Assembly (NCBI GenBank): GCA_031258505.1
Contig: JAIRMT010000113.1
Location: 1 to 11,158 of the forward strand
Reading direction: 5' to 3'
Source of the DNA: Treponema sp.
GTDB lineage: Bacteria > Spirochaetota > Spirochaetia > Treponematales > Breznakiellaceae
Length of the DNA: 11,158 nt
The position numbers and the translations under genes were made by a program. Of this stretch, positions 1-6,027 are shown piece by piece. Under the pieces are notes generated by a model. That model saw only the letters and a list, made by a program, of their open reading frames with translations, was not told where the DNA came from and did not search any database. Numbering within the stretch: the stretch's first letter is position 1; each line of letters opens with the position of its first letter.

Positions 1-252
1 CGCGGGGCTAGAACTTCCAGTCGCGGGGCTAGAACTTCCAGACGCGGGGCTAGAACTTCCAGTCGCGGGGCTAGAACTTCCAGTCGCGGGGCCAGAACTT
101 CCAGACGCGGGGCTAGAACTTCCAGACGCGGGGCTAGAACTTCCAGTCGCGGGGCCAGAACTTCCAGACGCGGGGCCAGAACCTCCAGACGCGGGGGCAG
201 AACTTCCAGTCGCGGGGCCAGAACCTCCAGACGCGGGGCTAGAACTTCCAGA
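1..252. repeat. 21-bp tandem repeat, 12 units, continues past the window start
   Basis: Twelve head-to-tail units of exactly 21 bp begin at 1, 22, 43 and so on to 232; the last ends at 252. The consensus is CGCGGGGCTAGAACTTCCAG followed by T or A. There are no spacers between units. Variation is limited to unit positions 9 (T/C), 15 (T/C), 21 (T/A) and one change at position 8 in the unit at 190. Because 21 is a multiple of three, several frames stay open: plus frame 1 reads RGARTS(S/R) and stops at TGA 277-279; one minus frame reads LEVLAPR and is open from 305 to the window edge. No ordinary start codon precedes the minus frame. Each unit holds an imperfect dyad (CTAGAA-C-TTCCAG). It could be a non-coding minisatellite or the end of a repeat-bearing gene; I cannot decide from this window. 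Confidence 0.95.
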
Positions 253-304
253 ATATATAGGCAAGCGCGCGTAACATGAGTAATAAGCGGAGTAAAAAAA
301 TACC

Positions 305-336
305 ATTATCGAAGTGTCCTTACCGATAATAAGGAC
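305..336 (+). promoter_or_regulatory. Two mutually exclusive hairpins in the leader of the DUF2225 gene
   Basis: Two perfect 7-bp inverted repeats interlock just before the ATG at 337. ATTATCG (305-311) pairs with CGATAAT (324-330). GTCCTTA (316-322) pairs with TAAGGAC (330-336). They share base 330 and leave no connecting loop, so a full pseudoknot looks sterically impossible and they should compete. The second stem covers the AAGGA ribosome-binding sequence and abuts the start codon; the first leaves it free. A role as a translational switch is inference. Confidence 0.45.
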
Positions 337-1191
337 ATGGCTGAAGAACGGGAACTGAAGGTATCTTTCCTATCCAAGAACAAAATCACCTGTCCCTTGT
401 GTTCGACAATTTTTCACCGGGAAGAATTGTTATCGGGAAGCGGACGGCTAATCGCGGGAACCATCACTGACGAACTGCACCGGCTTTACGAACCGTCAAT
501 GAAGTACGGCGATGTGTATCCGCTGGTATATCAGGCCACAGTGTGTCCTAAATGTTGGTATGCTGCGATGGACAAGGACTTCATGGACCTGCCTAAAGAT
601 AGGCAGAATAAGGGAATAGCGGATACAATAAAACGAGTGGCGGATACTAAACTCATCTTCCCTGATGTTGATTTCCATAAAGTGCGAACCCTCAAGTCCG
701 GGACAGCGTCTCAGTACCTCGTAACTCGTTGTTACGATTACTTTCCCAAGGAATTTTCGCCCACCATCAAACAGGGAATCGCGGCTTTGCGTACCGGCTG
801 GCTGCTTGACGAGCTTCACAATAAGTTTCCGGGTGAGCATTACGACTGGCTATCAGGACTATTCAAACGCAAAGCGCAGTTTTTCTACACTGAGGCTCTG
901 GAACGGGAGCAGAACCAGAAGGAGTTGCTTTCGGGGCTCAAAAGCTATGGCCCGGATACGGACAAGAATTACGCTTATGAAGGAGTCATCTACCTCGCGG
1001 GCTTGCTTACCTATAAGTATGGTTCCAAGACTGATAGCGAGTTGCGCGAGAAACAGTTAGCAAGCATAAAGATAAACATCGCCAGGATATTTGGTCTGGG
1101 TAAAGCGTCAAGAAACAAACCGAGCCCGCTGCTGGAACACGCCAAAAACCTCTACACCAACATCAACAAAGAACTCCATGAGTCGGACTGA
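337..1191 (+). CDS. DUF2225 family zinc-binding protein
   Basis: This 284-residue protein has the N-terminal pattern of the DUF2225 family, which is common in spirochaetes and some Firmicutes and has no established biochemical role. Two cysteine pairs, CPLC (C19, C22) and CPKC (C70, C73), probably hold one zinc ion. The rest (about 95-284) is hydrophilic and mostly helical in appearance, with no signal peptide or membrane segment, so a cytoplasmic location is expected. The ATG at 337 is the only start: upstream in frame there is no ATG, GTG or TTG before the TGA at 277. The AAGGA at 331-335 lies only one base from the ATG, unusually close. The 3' end overlaps truA by 14 bp, so the two are probably co-translated. 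Family assignment is by remembered motif pattern. Confidence 0.8.
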   Translation: MAEERELKVSFLSKNKITCPLCSTIFHREELLSGSGRLIAGTITDELHRLYEPSMKYGDVYPLVYQATVCPKCWYAAMDKDFMDLPKDRQNKGIADTIKRVADTKLIFPDVDFHKVRTLKSGTASQYLVTRCYDYFPKEFSPTIKQGIAALRTGWLLDELHNKFPGEHYDWLSGLFKRKAQFFYTEALEREQNQKELLSGLKSYGPDTDKNYAYEGVIYLAGLLTYKYGSKTDSELREKQLASIKINIARIFGLGKASRNKPSPLLEHAKNLYTNINKELHESD

Positions 1192-1933
1192 GCGGAATAT
1201 CAGGTTACTGGCGGCTTATGATGGGACAGACTTTTCCGGCTGGCAGAGGCAGGATGGCGTCAAGGGACGAACCGTACAGGGCGTGCTTGAGGCGGCGCTG
1301 GCGAAACTGCACAAGAGGCCGGTGAACCTAAGCGCAGCGGGCAGAACTGACGCGGGCGTACACGCGGTCGGGCAAGTGGCCAACTTTTATACTGATATCA
1401 AAAACATGGCGGCTGAACGCTTTGTGCCGGCGCTTAACAGTCTCTTACCGCAAGACTTACGGGTGCTGACCGCCCAAGAGACCAGTCCTGAGTTTCACGC
1501 CCGCTTTGATGCCCAAAGCCGTACCTATCGTTATTATATTATCGCGGAACGTCATGCGTTTCCCCATGAACTGCGCTACGCGCTCCAGCTCTGGCGGCAT
1601 CCCCACATTGAACGCCTGAACAGCTACGCCCGCTGTCTGCGGGGTGAGCTTGATTGTTCAGTCTTCGCGTCGCCCCAAGACCCCAGTCATTCGCGGAACC
1701 GCTATTTCTTTAGCGCTCTGTTTTTTGTTGAGCGTGATACGCTGGTTTTTGAAATCACAGCCAATGCTTTTTTATGGAAGATGGTTCGTTCCATTGTGGG
1801 TACACTACTGTACTGCGAAGAGCATGACGTATCGCCCGATGCGTTCAAAACGCTTCTCGCTTCTGGTGAACGTAAGCTGGCCGGTCCCACTGCTCCGCCA
1901 CGCGGCCTTTTCCTGTGGAATGTGGCGTATTGA
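1178..1933 (+). CDS. truA: tRNA pseudouridine(38-40) synthase TruA
   Basis: TruA converts uridines 38-40 in the anticodon stem of many tRNAs to pseudouridine in the cytoplasm. The 251-residue product shows the family's N-terminal YDGTDFSGWQRQ block, the catalytic-loop motif GRTDAGVHA with the nucleophile at D58, the RTYRYYI segment after the middle, and the C-terminal FLWKMVRSIVGTLL helix block. Length is close to the usual 245-270. The start at 1178 puts M just before the conserved region and overlaps the end of the DUF2225 gene by 14 bp; an upstream in-frame ATG at 1091 would add 29 residues encoded inside that gene in another frame and unlike TruA. No strong Shine-Dalgarno is visible, which fits translational coupling. 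Confidence 0.96.
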   Translation: MSRTERNIRLLAAYDGTDFSGWQRQDGVKGRTVQGVLEAALAKLHKRPVNLSAAGRTDAGVHAVGQVANFYTDIKNMAAERFVPALNSLLPQDLRVLTAQETSPEFHARFDAQSRTYRYYIIAERHAFPHELRYALQLWRHPHIERLNSYARCLRGELDCSVFASPQDPSHSRNRYFFSALFFVERDTLVFEITANAFLWKMVRSIVGTLLYCEEHDVSPDAFKTLLASGERKLAGPTAPPRGLFLWNVAY

Positions 1934-2045
1934 CGATCCATTAAAAAGCGTTTTTCTGCATTACGGGCTGTCCGCAGACTGTTGACACTGGCGCGGCGGG
2001 GAAGAAGACCCTCGCGTCGTTTGTAGTCGAGGGGTTATGATGGTG
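1934..2045 (+). other. Intergenic spacer after truA
   Basis: No gene is seen. The spacer holds a short AAAAAGCGTTTTT dyad at about 1944-1956, a weak candidate for the end of the truA transcript, and a 6-bp stem CCCTCG (2009-2014) with CGAGGG (2028-2033) that lacks a T tract. The octamer GTTGACAC occurs at 1981-1988 and again at 2045-2052, 64 bp apart; only the second has a plausible -10 downstream. Confidence 0.5.
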
Positions 2046-2075
2046 TTGACACGGTTTTTAGGTTTATAGTATTTT
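2046..2075 (+). promoter_or_regulatory. Sigma-70-type promoter for the zinc-ribbon/rpsT unit
   Basis: A perfect -35 hexamer TTGACA lies at 2046-2051. The best -10 candidates are TATTTT at 2070-2075 (18-base spacer) or TAGTAT at 2067-2072 (15-base spacer), both 4 of 6 to consensus. The following DNA is AT-rich and leads to a strong Shine-Dalgarno at 2099-2105. The -35 is clear; the exact -10 is not. Confidence 0.6.
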
Positions 2076-2112
2076 CTTATGTATTAAGTATTTATACTAA
2101 GGAGGCAGTATT

Positions 2113-2286
2113 ATGGCACAAGTGGTTAGTAAGAACTCCCGTACCAGCAGCGCTACCCAGAAGTTCTTTTGTTCCTGTGGCGGTGAAGTCAAGATGAAAA
2201 CGCTTTTCGATAAGGGAAAGGCAAAGAACATCGCGGAATGTGAGAAGTGTAAGCGGGTTGAACGGCGTCCTTCGGACTTTAAGTAG
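2113..2286 (+). CDS. Small zinc-ribbon protein, 57 residues
   Basis: The ATG at 2113 follows an excellent AAGGAGG (2099-2105) by seven bases and the frame runs to TAG at 2284-2286. The 57-residue product has a basic N-terminus, then CSC at C20/C22 and CEKC at C43/C46, which together look like one zinc-ribbon knuckle pair, separated by a lysine-rich strand. I do not recognise a named family. The protein resembles small ribosome-associated or nucleic-acid-binding zinc ribbons in size and charge, and its place directly in front of rpsT under the same promoter suggests a translation-linked role, but that is inference. Strong ribosome-binding site and codons typical of the neighbours support a real, well-expressed gene. 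Confidence 0.85.
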   Translation: MAQVVSKNSRTSSATQKFFCSCGGEVKMKTLFDKGKAKNIAECEKCKRVERRPSDFK

Positions 2287-2378
2287 ACGATAGGTGTTCC
2301 ATCATTGATAAACAGTGGTGGAGCGGTGTTTCAAAAACGGTGCGCTGGGAGACAGTGCGCTTTAACAGGAGTAAGAAT

Positions 2379-2654
2379 TTGGCAGGTAAAACTAGTTCCG
2401 CTGAAAAGCGGCATCGACAGAGTGAGGAGCGTCGGATGAGGAACAAGGCGGTGAAAAGTTCTGTGCGGACGAGTGCGAAGAAGTTTGTGGCTTTGGCCCA
2501 GAAGAAAACGGTGTCAGAGGCTGAAGTAGCTTTGAAAGACATGATCAAGAAGCTCGACACCGCATCGCGGAAGGGCATCATCAAGAAGAACGCGGCATCT
2601 CGTAAAAAATCGCGGATGCAGCGGCTTTTTAACTCCATCAAGACGGCGCAGTAG
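2379..2654 (+). CDS. rpsT: 30S ribosomal protein S20
   Basis: S20 binds 16S rRNA early in assembly of the small subunit. The 91-residue product is very basic and carries the S20 hallmark SAEKRHRQSEERRMRNKAVKS near the N-terminus and the KKNAASRKKSRMQRLF block at the C-terminus. The start is the TTG at 2379: AGGAG at 2367-2371 is seven bases upstream and the encoded L/M-A-G-K matches the family's short N-terminus. An upstream in-frame GTG at 2340 would add 13 unrelated residues and has no comparable ribosome-binding site. A UUG start on rpsT is known in other bacteria, where it weakens translation and takes part in autocontrol. A 92-bp leader separates it from the zinc-ribbon gene; the heptamer GTGCGCT occurs in it twice (2340 and 2355). 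Confidence 0.95.
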   Translation: MAGKTSSAEKRHRQSEERRMRNKAVKSSVRTSAKKFVALAQKKTVSEAEVALKDMIKKLDTASRKGIIKKNAASRKKSRMQRLFNSIKTAQ

Positions 2655-2666
2655 CCGCGTAGGCTT

Positions 2667-3050
2667 ATGACGGAAAACAAGTGTACCAAGGCTGATCTTA
2701 TTGATGCTGTGTATGAAAACACGGGCATTGATCGGGAGTATATCAAACTTATCGTTGATAACTTTGTTGATAAGATAAAAAAAGCCCTGGTTGACAACAT
2801 GGTCATTGAGATGCGGGGGTTTGGAACCTTTGAAGTAAAGCTAAGGAAGGGCCGTAAACGGGCGAGGAACCCCAAAACCGGAGACATTGTATCGGTTAAT
2901 GATCATGGAAGGGTTATCTTTAGGGCAGGGAAGGAACTGCGACAGGATGTGTGGAACCTTACCGGGGAGACGGATAAGCAGTTAGTCAGTGGCCCAACCC
3001 AAAAGGATTGGGCTTGCCGAGGCGATTCGGCAAGCCCTTATAGCCTATGA
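2667..3050 (+). CDS. HU/IHF-family DNA-binding protein with C-terminal extension
   Basis: HU-family dimers bend and compact DNA. Residues 1-95 or so match the fold: an N-terminal helical part (TKADLIDAVYENTGI), then the beta-arm region with GFGTFEVKLRKGRKRARNPKTGD, where the RNPKTG tip contains the proline that intercalates into DNA. Ordinary HU is about 90 residues; this one has 127, the last 30 or so forming a polar tail with no basic repeat. The tail is encoded by DNA that also holds a perfect 11-bp inverted repeat, so its sequence may be set by RNA structure rather than protein function. The start ATG at 2667 is 12 bp after rpsT. The TGA at 3048-3050 overlaps the lnt ATG. A treponemal HU gene next to lnt agrees with the order I recall from Treponema pallidum. 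Confidence 0.93.
   Translation: MTENKCTKADLIDAVYENTGIDREYIKLIVDNFVDKIKKALVDNMVIEMRGFGTFEVKLRKGRKRARNPKTGDIVSVNDHGRVIFRAGKELRQDVWNLTGETDKQLVSGPTQKDWACRGDSASPYSL
2992..3037 (+). promoter_or_regulatory. Perfect 11-bp inverted repeat with competing stems at the HU-lnt junction
   Basis: GGGCTTGCCGA (3010-3020) is the exact reverse complement of TCGGCAAGCCC (3027-3037), with loop GGCGAT. The stem lies inside the last codons of the HU-like gene and ends nine bases before the lnt ATG. There is no T tract after it, so it is not a simple terminator. Two shorter stems compete for its left arm: GCCCAA (2992-2997) or CCCAA (2998-3002) with TTGGG(C) at 3008-3013. An attenuator, an RNA-processing or stability element, or a brake on lnt are all possible. 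Confidence 0.7.
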
Positions 3051-4828
3051 GTTTGTTTAATGGTCGAAACAGGTTAAGAACTTTTTTAATCCATCTGGCT
3101 GCGGTCGCGGCAGGAATCATACTTTTTGCCGCGTCATTCCCCAATCTGTTGTTTGAAAATGGTCTTCCCTTCCTCGCGTGGATTGTTTATGTTCCGGTTG
3201 TCTGGCTCCTGTATCGCATCTCGCTTGGCGCGTCGTTTTTCTGGGGCGCGCTCTTTGGTTTTGGCGCGTATGGTCTGTTTAACTACTGGTTAAGCGTGTT
3301 CCACCCGCTGGCTGATGACGCGGTGGGCCTGATCTACCTTGTCTACTTCATGTTTTTCTTCCCTTTGTTAAAACTCTCGGTTATGCTTTTCCCCAAACGC
3401 GGTTATATCCTTCAGTGGTTGTTATGGATCAGCTTCGAGTACCTGCGTACTCTGGGTTTTCTGGGCTATTCCTACGGCATAACCGGCTATTCCCAATGGC
3501 GCATGATTCCTATCATCCAGATTGCGGACATATTCGGCGTGTGGGGCGTTTCGGCTCTGGTGATCTTCCCCTCGCTGTATCTGGCGGCGACCTTGAACAG
3601 GGTGCAGTTGCGCGACTTGCCGCTGAGTGGAGCGCCGGATGGCTTAAGCTCGGCGGCGTTTTTCAAGCTGTCGGTTGCATTCAAGCTGAAAGGTAAAAAG
3701 CGAAACGTGTTTGCCTTTACGCCGTTTGACAAGGCCGATAGTCTCATTGGCCTGGTCTGGATCGCGGTGCTGATCGGAACTCTGGTCTATGGCGCGGTCT
3801 CCCGCGTTGATTACACGGATGCGCCCACCAAGACAGTTGCCCTCATTCAGCATAACACCGACCCTTGGCGCGGCGATATGGTAGAATATAGAAGGAATTA
3901 CGAAGTGTTGCGGCGACTTTCTGATGAGGCCATTGCTCAGAACCCTAATCTTGACCTCGTGGTCTGGTCTGAAACCGCCTTTGTCCCCCGCATTTATTGG
4001 CATATCACCTACCGCGACCATCAGGAATCGTACCAGCTAATACGGGAACTGCTGGATTACATCGCATCGAAGGATGTGCCTTTTGTAATCGGCAATGACG
4101 ATGGCCGCAAGGAACCGGACAAAAACCCCAATGCTAATGAAAACTATCGCGTGGACTATAACGCGGTTATGCTTTTCACCAACAACAAGGGGGATGTCTC
4201 CAAAGGTATTGCCGCCGGCATCTATCGCAAGTTCCACCTCGTGCCATTCACCGAGTCGTTCCCCTATCAGAAGCAGCTTCCCGTAATCTACGATATGCTC
4301 AAGAATGCTGACACGCATTTTTGGGAAAAGGGAACTGAATTCACGGTTATGGAAATAAACGGCCTCAAGTTCTCAACCCCTATTTGTTTTGAGGATACTT
4401 TTGGCTATCTTTCACGCGAGTTTGTGCGTAACGGGGCGGAACTCCTCGTGAACCTGTCGAATGACGCCTGGTCGAAGAGCGTGCCGGCGCAGACTCAGCA
4501 CTTGTCGATGGGTGTGTTCAGGGCTGTGGAAAACCGCCGCTCCCTTGTACGGTCGACTGCGTCTGGACAGACCGTCGCAGTCGACCCCAACGGCAGGGTT
4601 ATGGCTATGGCCAAGCCCTTTGTCGAGACCCAACTTACCGTAACAGTGCCAATTGTTACCTCCACATCGCTGTACACACGGTATGGAGATTTTTTCCCCC
4701 GCGTAACGCTGTTTGTCGCATTTTTTCTGTTGCTCATAAAGATCATTTTGGCTATAATCAAACTAAAAAGGCGAAAGGGAGGCCCGTATGGAGTTGCAAA
4801 CGCAACAACAGAAAATTCTCATCATTGA
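3047..4828 (+). CDS. lnt: Apolipoprotein N-acyltransferase
   Basis: Lnt is the inner-membrane enzyme that adds the third acyl chain to the N-terminal cysteine of lipoproteins, taking it from phospholipid. The 593-residue product has hydrophobic segments over residues 1-250 (about seven membrane spans), then a nitrilase-like periplasmic domain and a last span near 551-573. The catalytic triad is visible: E309 in VVWSETAF, K395 in YRKFHLVPF and C447 in TPICFED. It is longer than the about 510 residues of E. coli Lnt, chiefly through a basic insertion near residues 185-230. The start at 3047 overlaps the HU-like stop (ATGA) and lacks its own Shine-Dalgarno, so translation is probably coupled. 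The 3' end overlaps the response-regulator gene by 41 bp. Spirochaetes make many lipoproteins, which fits a need for Lnt. Confidence 0.95.
   Translation: MSLFNGRNRLRTFLIHLAAVAAGIILFAASFPNLLFENGLPFLAWIVYVPVVWLLYRISLGASFFWGALFGFGAYGLFNYWLSVFHPLADDAVGLIYLVYFMFFFPLLKLSVMLFPKRGYILQWLLWISFEYLRTLGFLGYSYGITGYSQWRMIPIIQIADIFGVWGVSALVIFPSLYLAATLNRVQLRDLPLSGAPDGLSSAAFFKLSVAFKLKGKKRNVFAFTPFDKADSLIGLVWIAVLIGTLVYGAVSRVDYTDAPTKTVALIQHNTDPWRGDMVEYRRNYEVLRRLSDEAIAQNPNLDLVVWSETAFVPRIYWHITYRDHQESYQLIRELLDYIASKDVPFVIGNDDGRKEPDKNPNANENYRVDYNAVMLFTNNKGDVSKGIAAGIYRKFHLVPFTESFPYQKQLPVIYDMLKNADTHFWEKGTEFTVMEINGLKFSTPICFEDTFGYLSREFVRNGAELLVNLSNDAWSKSVPAQTQHLSMGVFRAVENRRSLVRSTASGQTVAVDPNGRVMAMAKPFVETQLTVTVPIVTSTSLYTRYGDFFPRVTLFVAFFLLLIKIILAIIKLKRRKGGPYGVANATTENSHH
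4730..4758 (+). promoter_or_regulatory. Promoter-like sequence inside the 3' end of lnt
   Basis: A perfect -10 hexamer TATAAT at 4753-4758 is preceded at 17 bases by TTGCTC (4730-4735), 3 of 6 to the -35 consensus. Transcription from it would begin near 4765, shortly before the GGGAGG at 4777-4782 and the ATG at 4788, giving a leader of about 20 bases. It would allow the receiver and bactofilin genes to be expressed apart from lnt. Confidence 0.5.
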
Positions 4829-5501
4829 TGATGAAAATATAAATCTTGAGTTTTTTGATTTGATGCTTGAAAAGTTGGGATTTAGTGTTGAACTGGCGCG
4901 TAATGGCAAGGAAGGTTTGGAAAAGGTAGTGGAGTTCCGCCCAAACCTTATCATACTTGACAACATTATGCCTAAGATGTCTGGCTGGGAAGTTACCAAA
5001 ACACTCAAGAGCGATCCTGAATTTCGGAACATTCCTATCATCATGCTTTCAGCGCTGGACGATGTGAAGGACAAGGTTGATAGTTTTGACCTGGGTGTGG
5101 ATGACTACATCACCAAGCCCTTTAACTTTTCCGAAGTGCTGGCGCGGATTCGGGTTGCGCTCCGCAATCGTGAGCTTTTTGCTCAGATAAGTCTCGGCGA
5201 ATCGCGTTTGCATCTTGCCGAAAGCCTGAGCGCTGAACTCAAAACCAGCATAGCTGAGTTTTTGAAAAGCATTGACGAGTTTGACGCGGCCATCGCACGA
5301 ACCGACAATGAAATCGACCGCGACACCTTCAACGCACTTTTGGACCTTATACGCGATAAGACTCAGGTCGCAAGGAACCGCGTGTCCGCGCTCAATGAGC
5401 GTATCGAACGGACAGACCTTCAGTGGGAAAACCTCAAAAGAAACGAGATAGGGTTGAACATTCTGGAAAATCAGGTTTGCGGTGCGGGGCAAGAATCATG
5501 A
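4788..5501 (+). CDS. Stand-alone response-regulator receiver with helical C-terminal region
   Basis: Residues 9-125 are a CheY-like receiver: the acidic pair D14/D15, phosphoacceptor D58 in LIILDNIMP, S88 in the MLSALDD strand and K110 in TKPF are all present, so phosphorylation by a histidine kinase is expected. Residues 126-237 are charged and helical, likely coiled coil, and show no helix-turn-helix, GGDEF, EAL, HD-GYP or other output domain that I recognise. It therefore probably acts by protein contact. The ATG at 4788 follows GGGAGG by five bases, which sets the start although it lies within the last 41 bp of lnt. Its stop overlaps the bactofilin start (ATGA), so the two proteins are likely made together. 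No kinase gene is in the window. Confidence 0.9.
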   Translation: MELQTQQQKILIIDDENINLEFFDLMLEKLGFSVELARNGKEGLEKVVEFRPNLIILDNIMPKMSGWEVTKTLKSDPEFRNIPIIMLSALDDVKDKVDSFDLGVDDYITKPFNFSEVLARIRVALRNRELFAQISLGESRLHLAESLSAELKTSIAEFLKSIDEFDAAIARTDNEIDRDTFNALLDLIRDKTQVARNRVSALNERIERTDLQWENLKRNEIGLNILENQVCGAGQES

Positions 5502-5923
5502 CACTGAGAAAAGACGGGTCCCACCATGTGATCTTTGGTTCCGGTACCACCTTTGTTGGAGAACTCAAGTTTAAGGAAACGCTCTCTATCAAGGGAACGT
5601 TTCAGGGAACGATTGAGGCTGTTGATCATGGCGACCTTATTGTTGAAGATGGTGCGAACGTTGAAGCCACGAAAATTCTGGTAACATCGCTCGTTATTCG
5701 CGGGACCGTAAGCTCGCCAGTGGACGCTGCGGACAAGATTGTGATCTGTCCAGGTGGCAGGCTCAAAGGCGACATCAAGACGCGCAGGTTGCAGATTGCC
5801 GATAAGATGTTCTTTGAGGGTCAGGTCAGTATGGTCGGCGATGAAAGTGAGGTAGACATATTCTCAAAACCTACAGAGGATATCAAGGCTGAACTACAGG
5901 ACCTTTTTGAAAAAAATGACTAA
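5498..5923 (+). CDS. Bactofilin (polymer-forming cytoskeletal protein)
   Basis: Bactofilins (DUF583) form nucleotide-independent filaments through a right-handed beta-helix and organise cell shape, stalks or wall enzymes. The 141-residue product shows the expected glycine- and valine-spaced short strands across residues 12-115 (for example GELKFKETLSIKGTFQGTI and GDLIVEDGANVEAT) between short polar ends. A very similar-sized bactofilin helps set helical shape in other spirochaetes. The start at 5498 overlaps the receiver stop by ATGA; an in-frame ATG at 5423 would add 25 basic residues unlike the family and sits inside the receiver gene. The TAA at 5921 is followed by a promoter for the next unit; no terminator is seen. 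The pairing with a receiver suggests phosphorylation-linked control of filament assembly, which is inference. Confidence 0.92.
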   Translation: MTLRKDGSHHVIFGSGTTFVGELKFKETLSIKGTFQGTIEAVDHGDLIVEDGANVEATKILVTSLVIRGTVSSPVDAADKIVICPGGRLKGDIKTRRLQIADKMFFEGQVSMVGDESEVDIFSKPTEDIKAELQDLFEKND

Positions 5924-5949
5924 AGAACATCTCGCTGTACTCTACCTAC

Positions 5950-5980
5950 TTGACACAATTACACACTTTTCGTCTATACT
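5950..5980 (+). promoter_or_regulatory. Promoter of the infC operon
   Basis: A perfect TTGACA at 5950-5955 is followed by TATACT at 5975-5980 (5 of 6 to TATAAT). The spacer of 19 bases is long; TCTATA at 5973-5978 would give 17. Transcription would start near 5987, giving a leader of about 40 bases before the infC start. Confidence 0.65.
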
Positions 5981-6003
5981 CATTTGTAAGTTTTAGCCAT
6001 ATT

Positions 6004-6023
6004 GTTGGAAGCCAACGGGGAGG
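6004..6023 (+). promoter_or_regulatory. Small hairpin abutting the infC ribosome-binding site
   Basis: GTTGG (6004-6008) and CCAAC (6012-6016) form a perfect 5-bp stem with an AAG loop, directly followed by GGGGAGG (6017-6023) and, four bases on, the TTG start. It may present or limit the ribosome site. The stem is short, so a function is uncertain. Confidence 0.35.
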
Positions 6024-6027
6024 TCAG

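Noticed and set aside
1..252. CRISPR array
   Set aside because: Units are directly adjacent with no spacers, and 21 bp is too short for a CRISPR repeat-spacer period.
1091..1177. Longer TruA from an ATG at 1091
   Set aside because: The extra 29 residues come from the DUF2225 gene in another frame and do not resemble TruA, which fits best from 1178.
1981..1988. Promoter at the first GTTGACAC copy
   Set aside because: The region 15-20 bases downstream is GC-rich and has no acceptable -10.
2340..2378. S20 start at GTG 2340
   Set aside because: It adds 13 residues foreign to S20 and lacks the AGGAG that stands before TTG 2379.
5950..6027. IF-3 start at TTG 5950
   Set aside because: That TTG is part of the TTGACA -35 box, and the GGGGAGG at 6017 points to TTG 6028.
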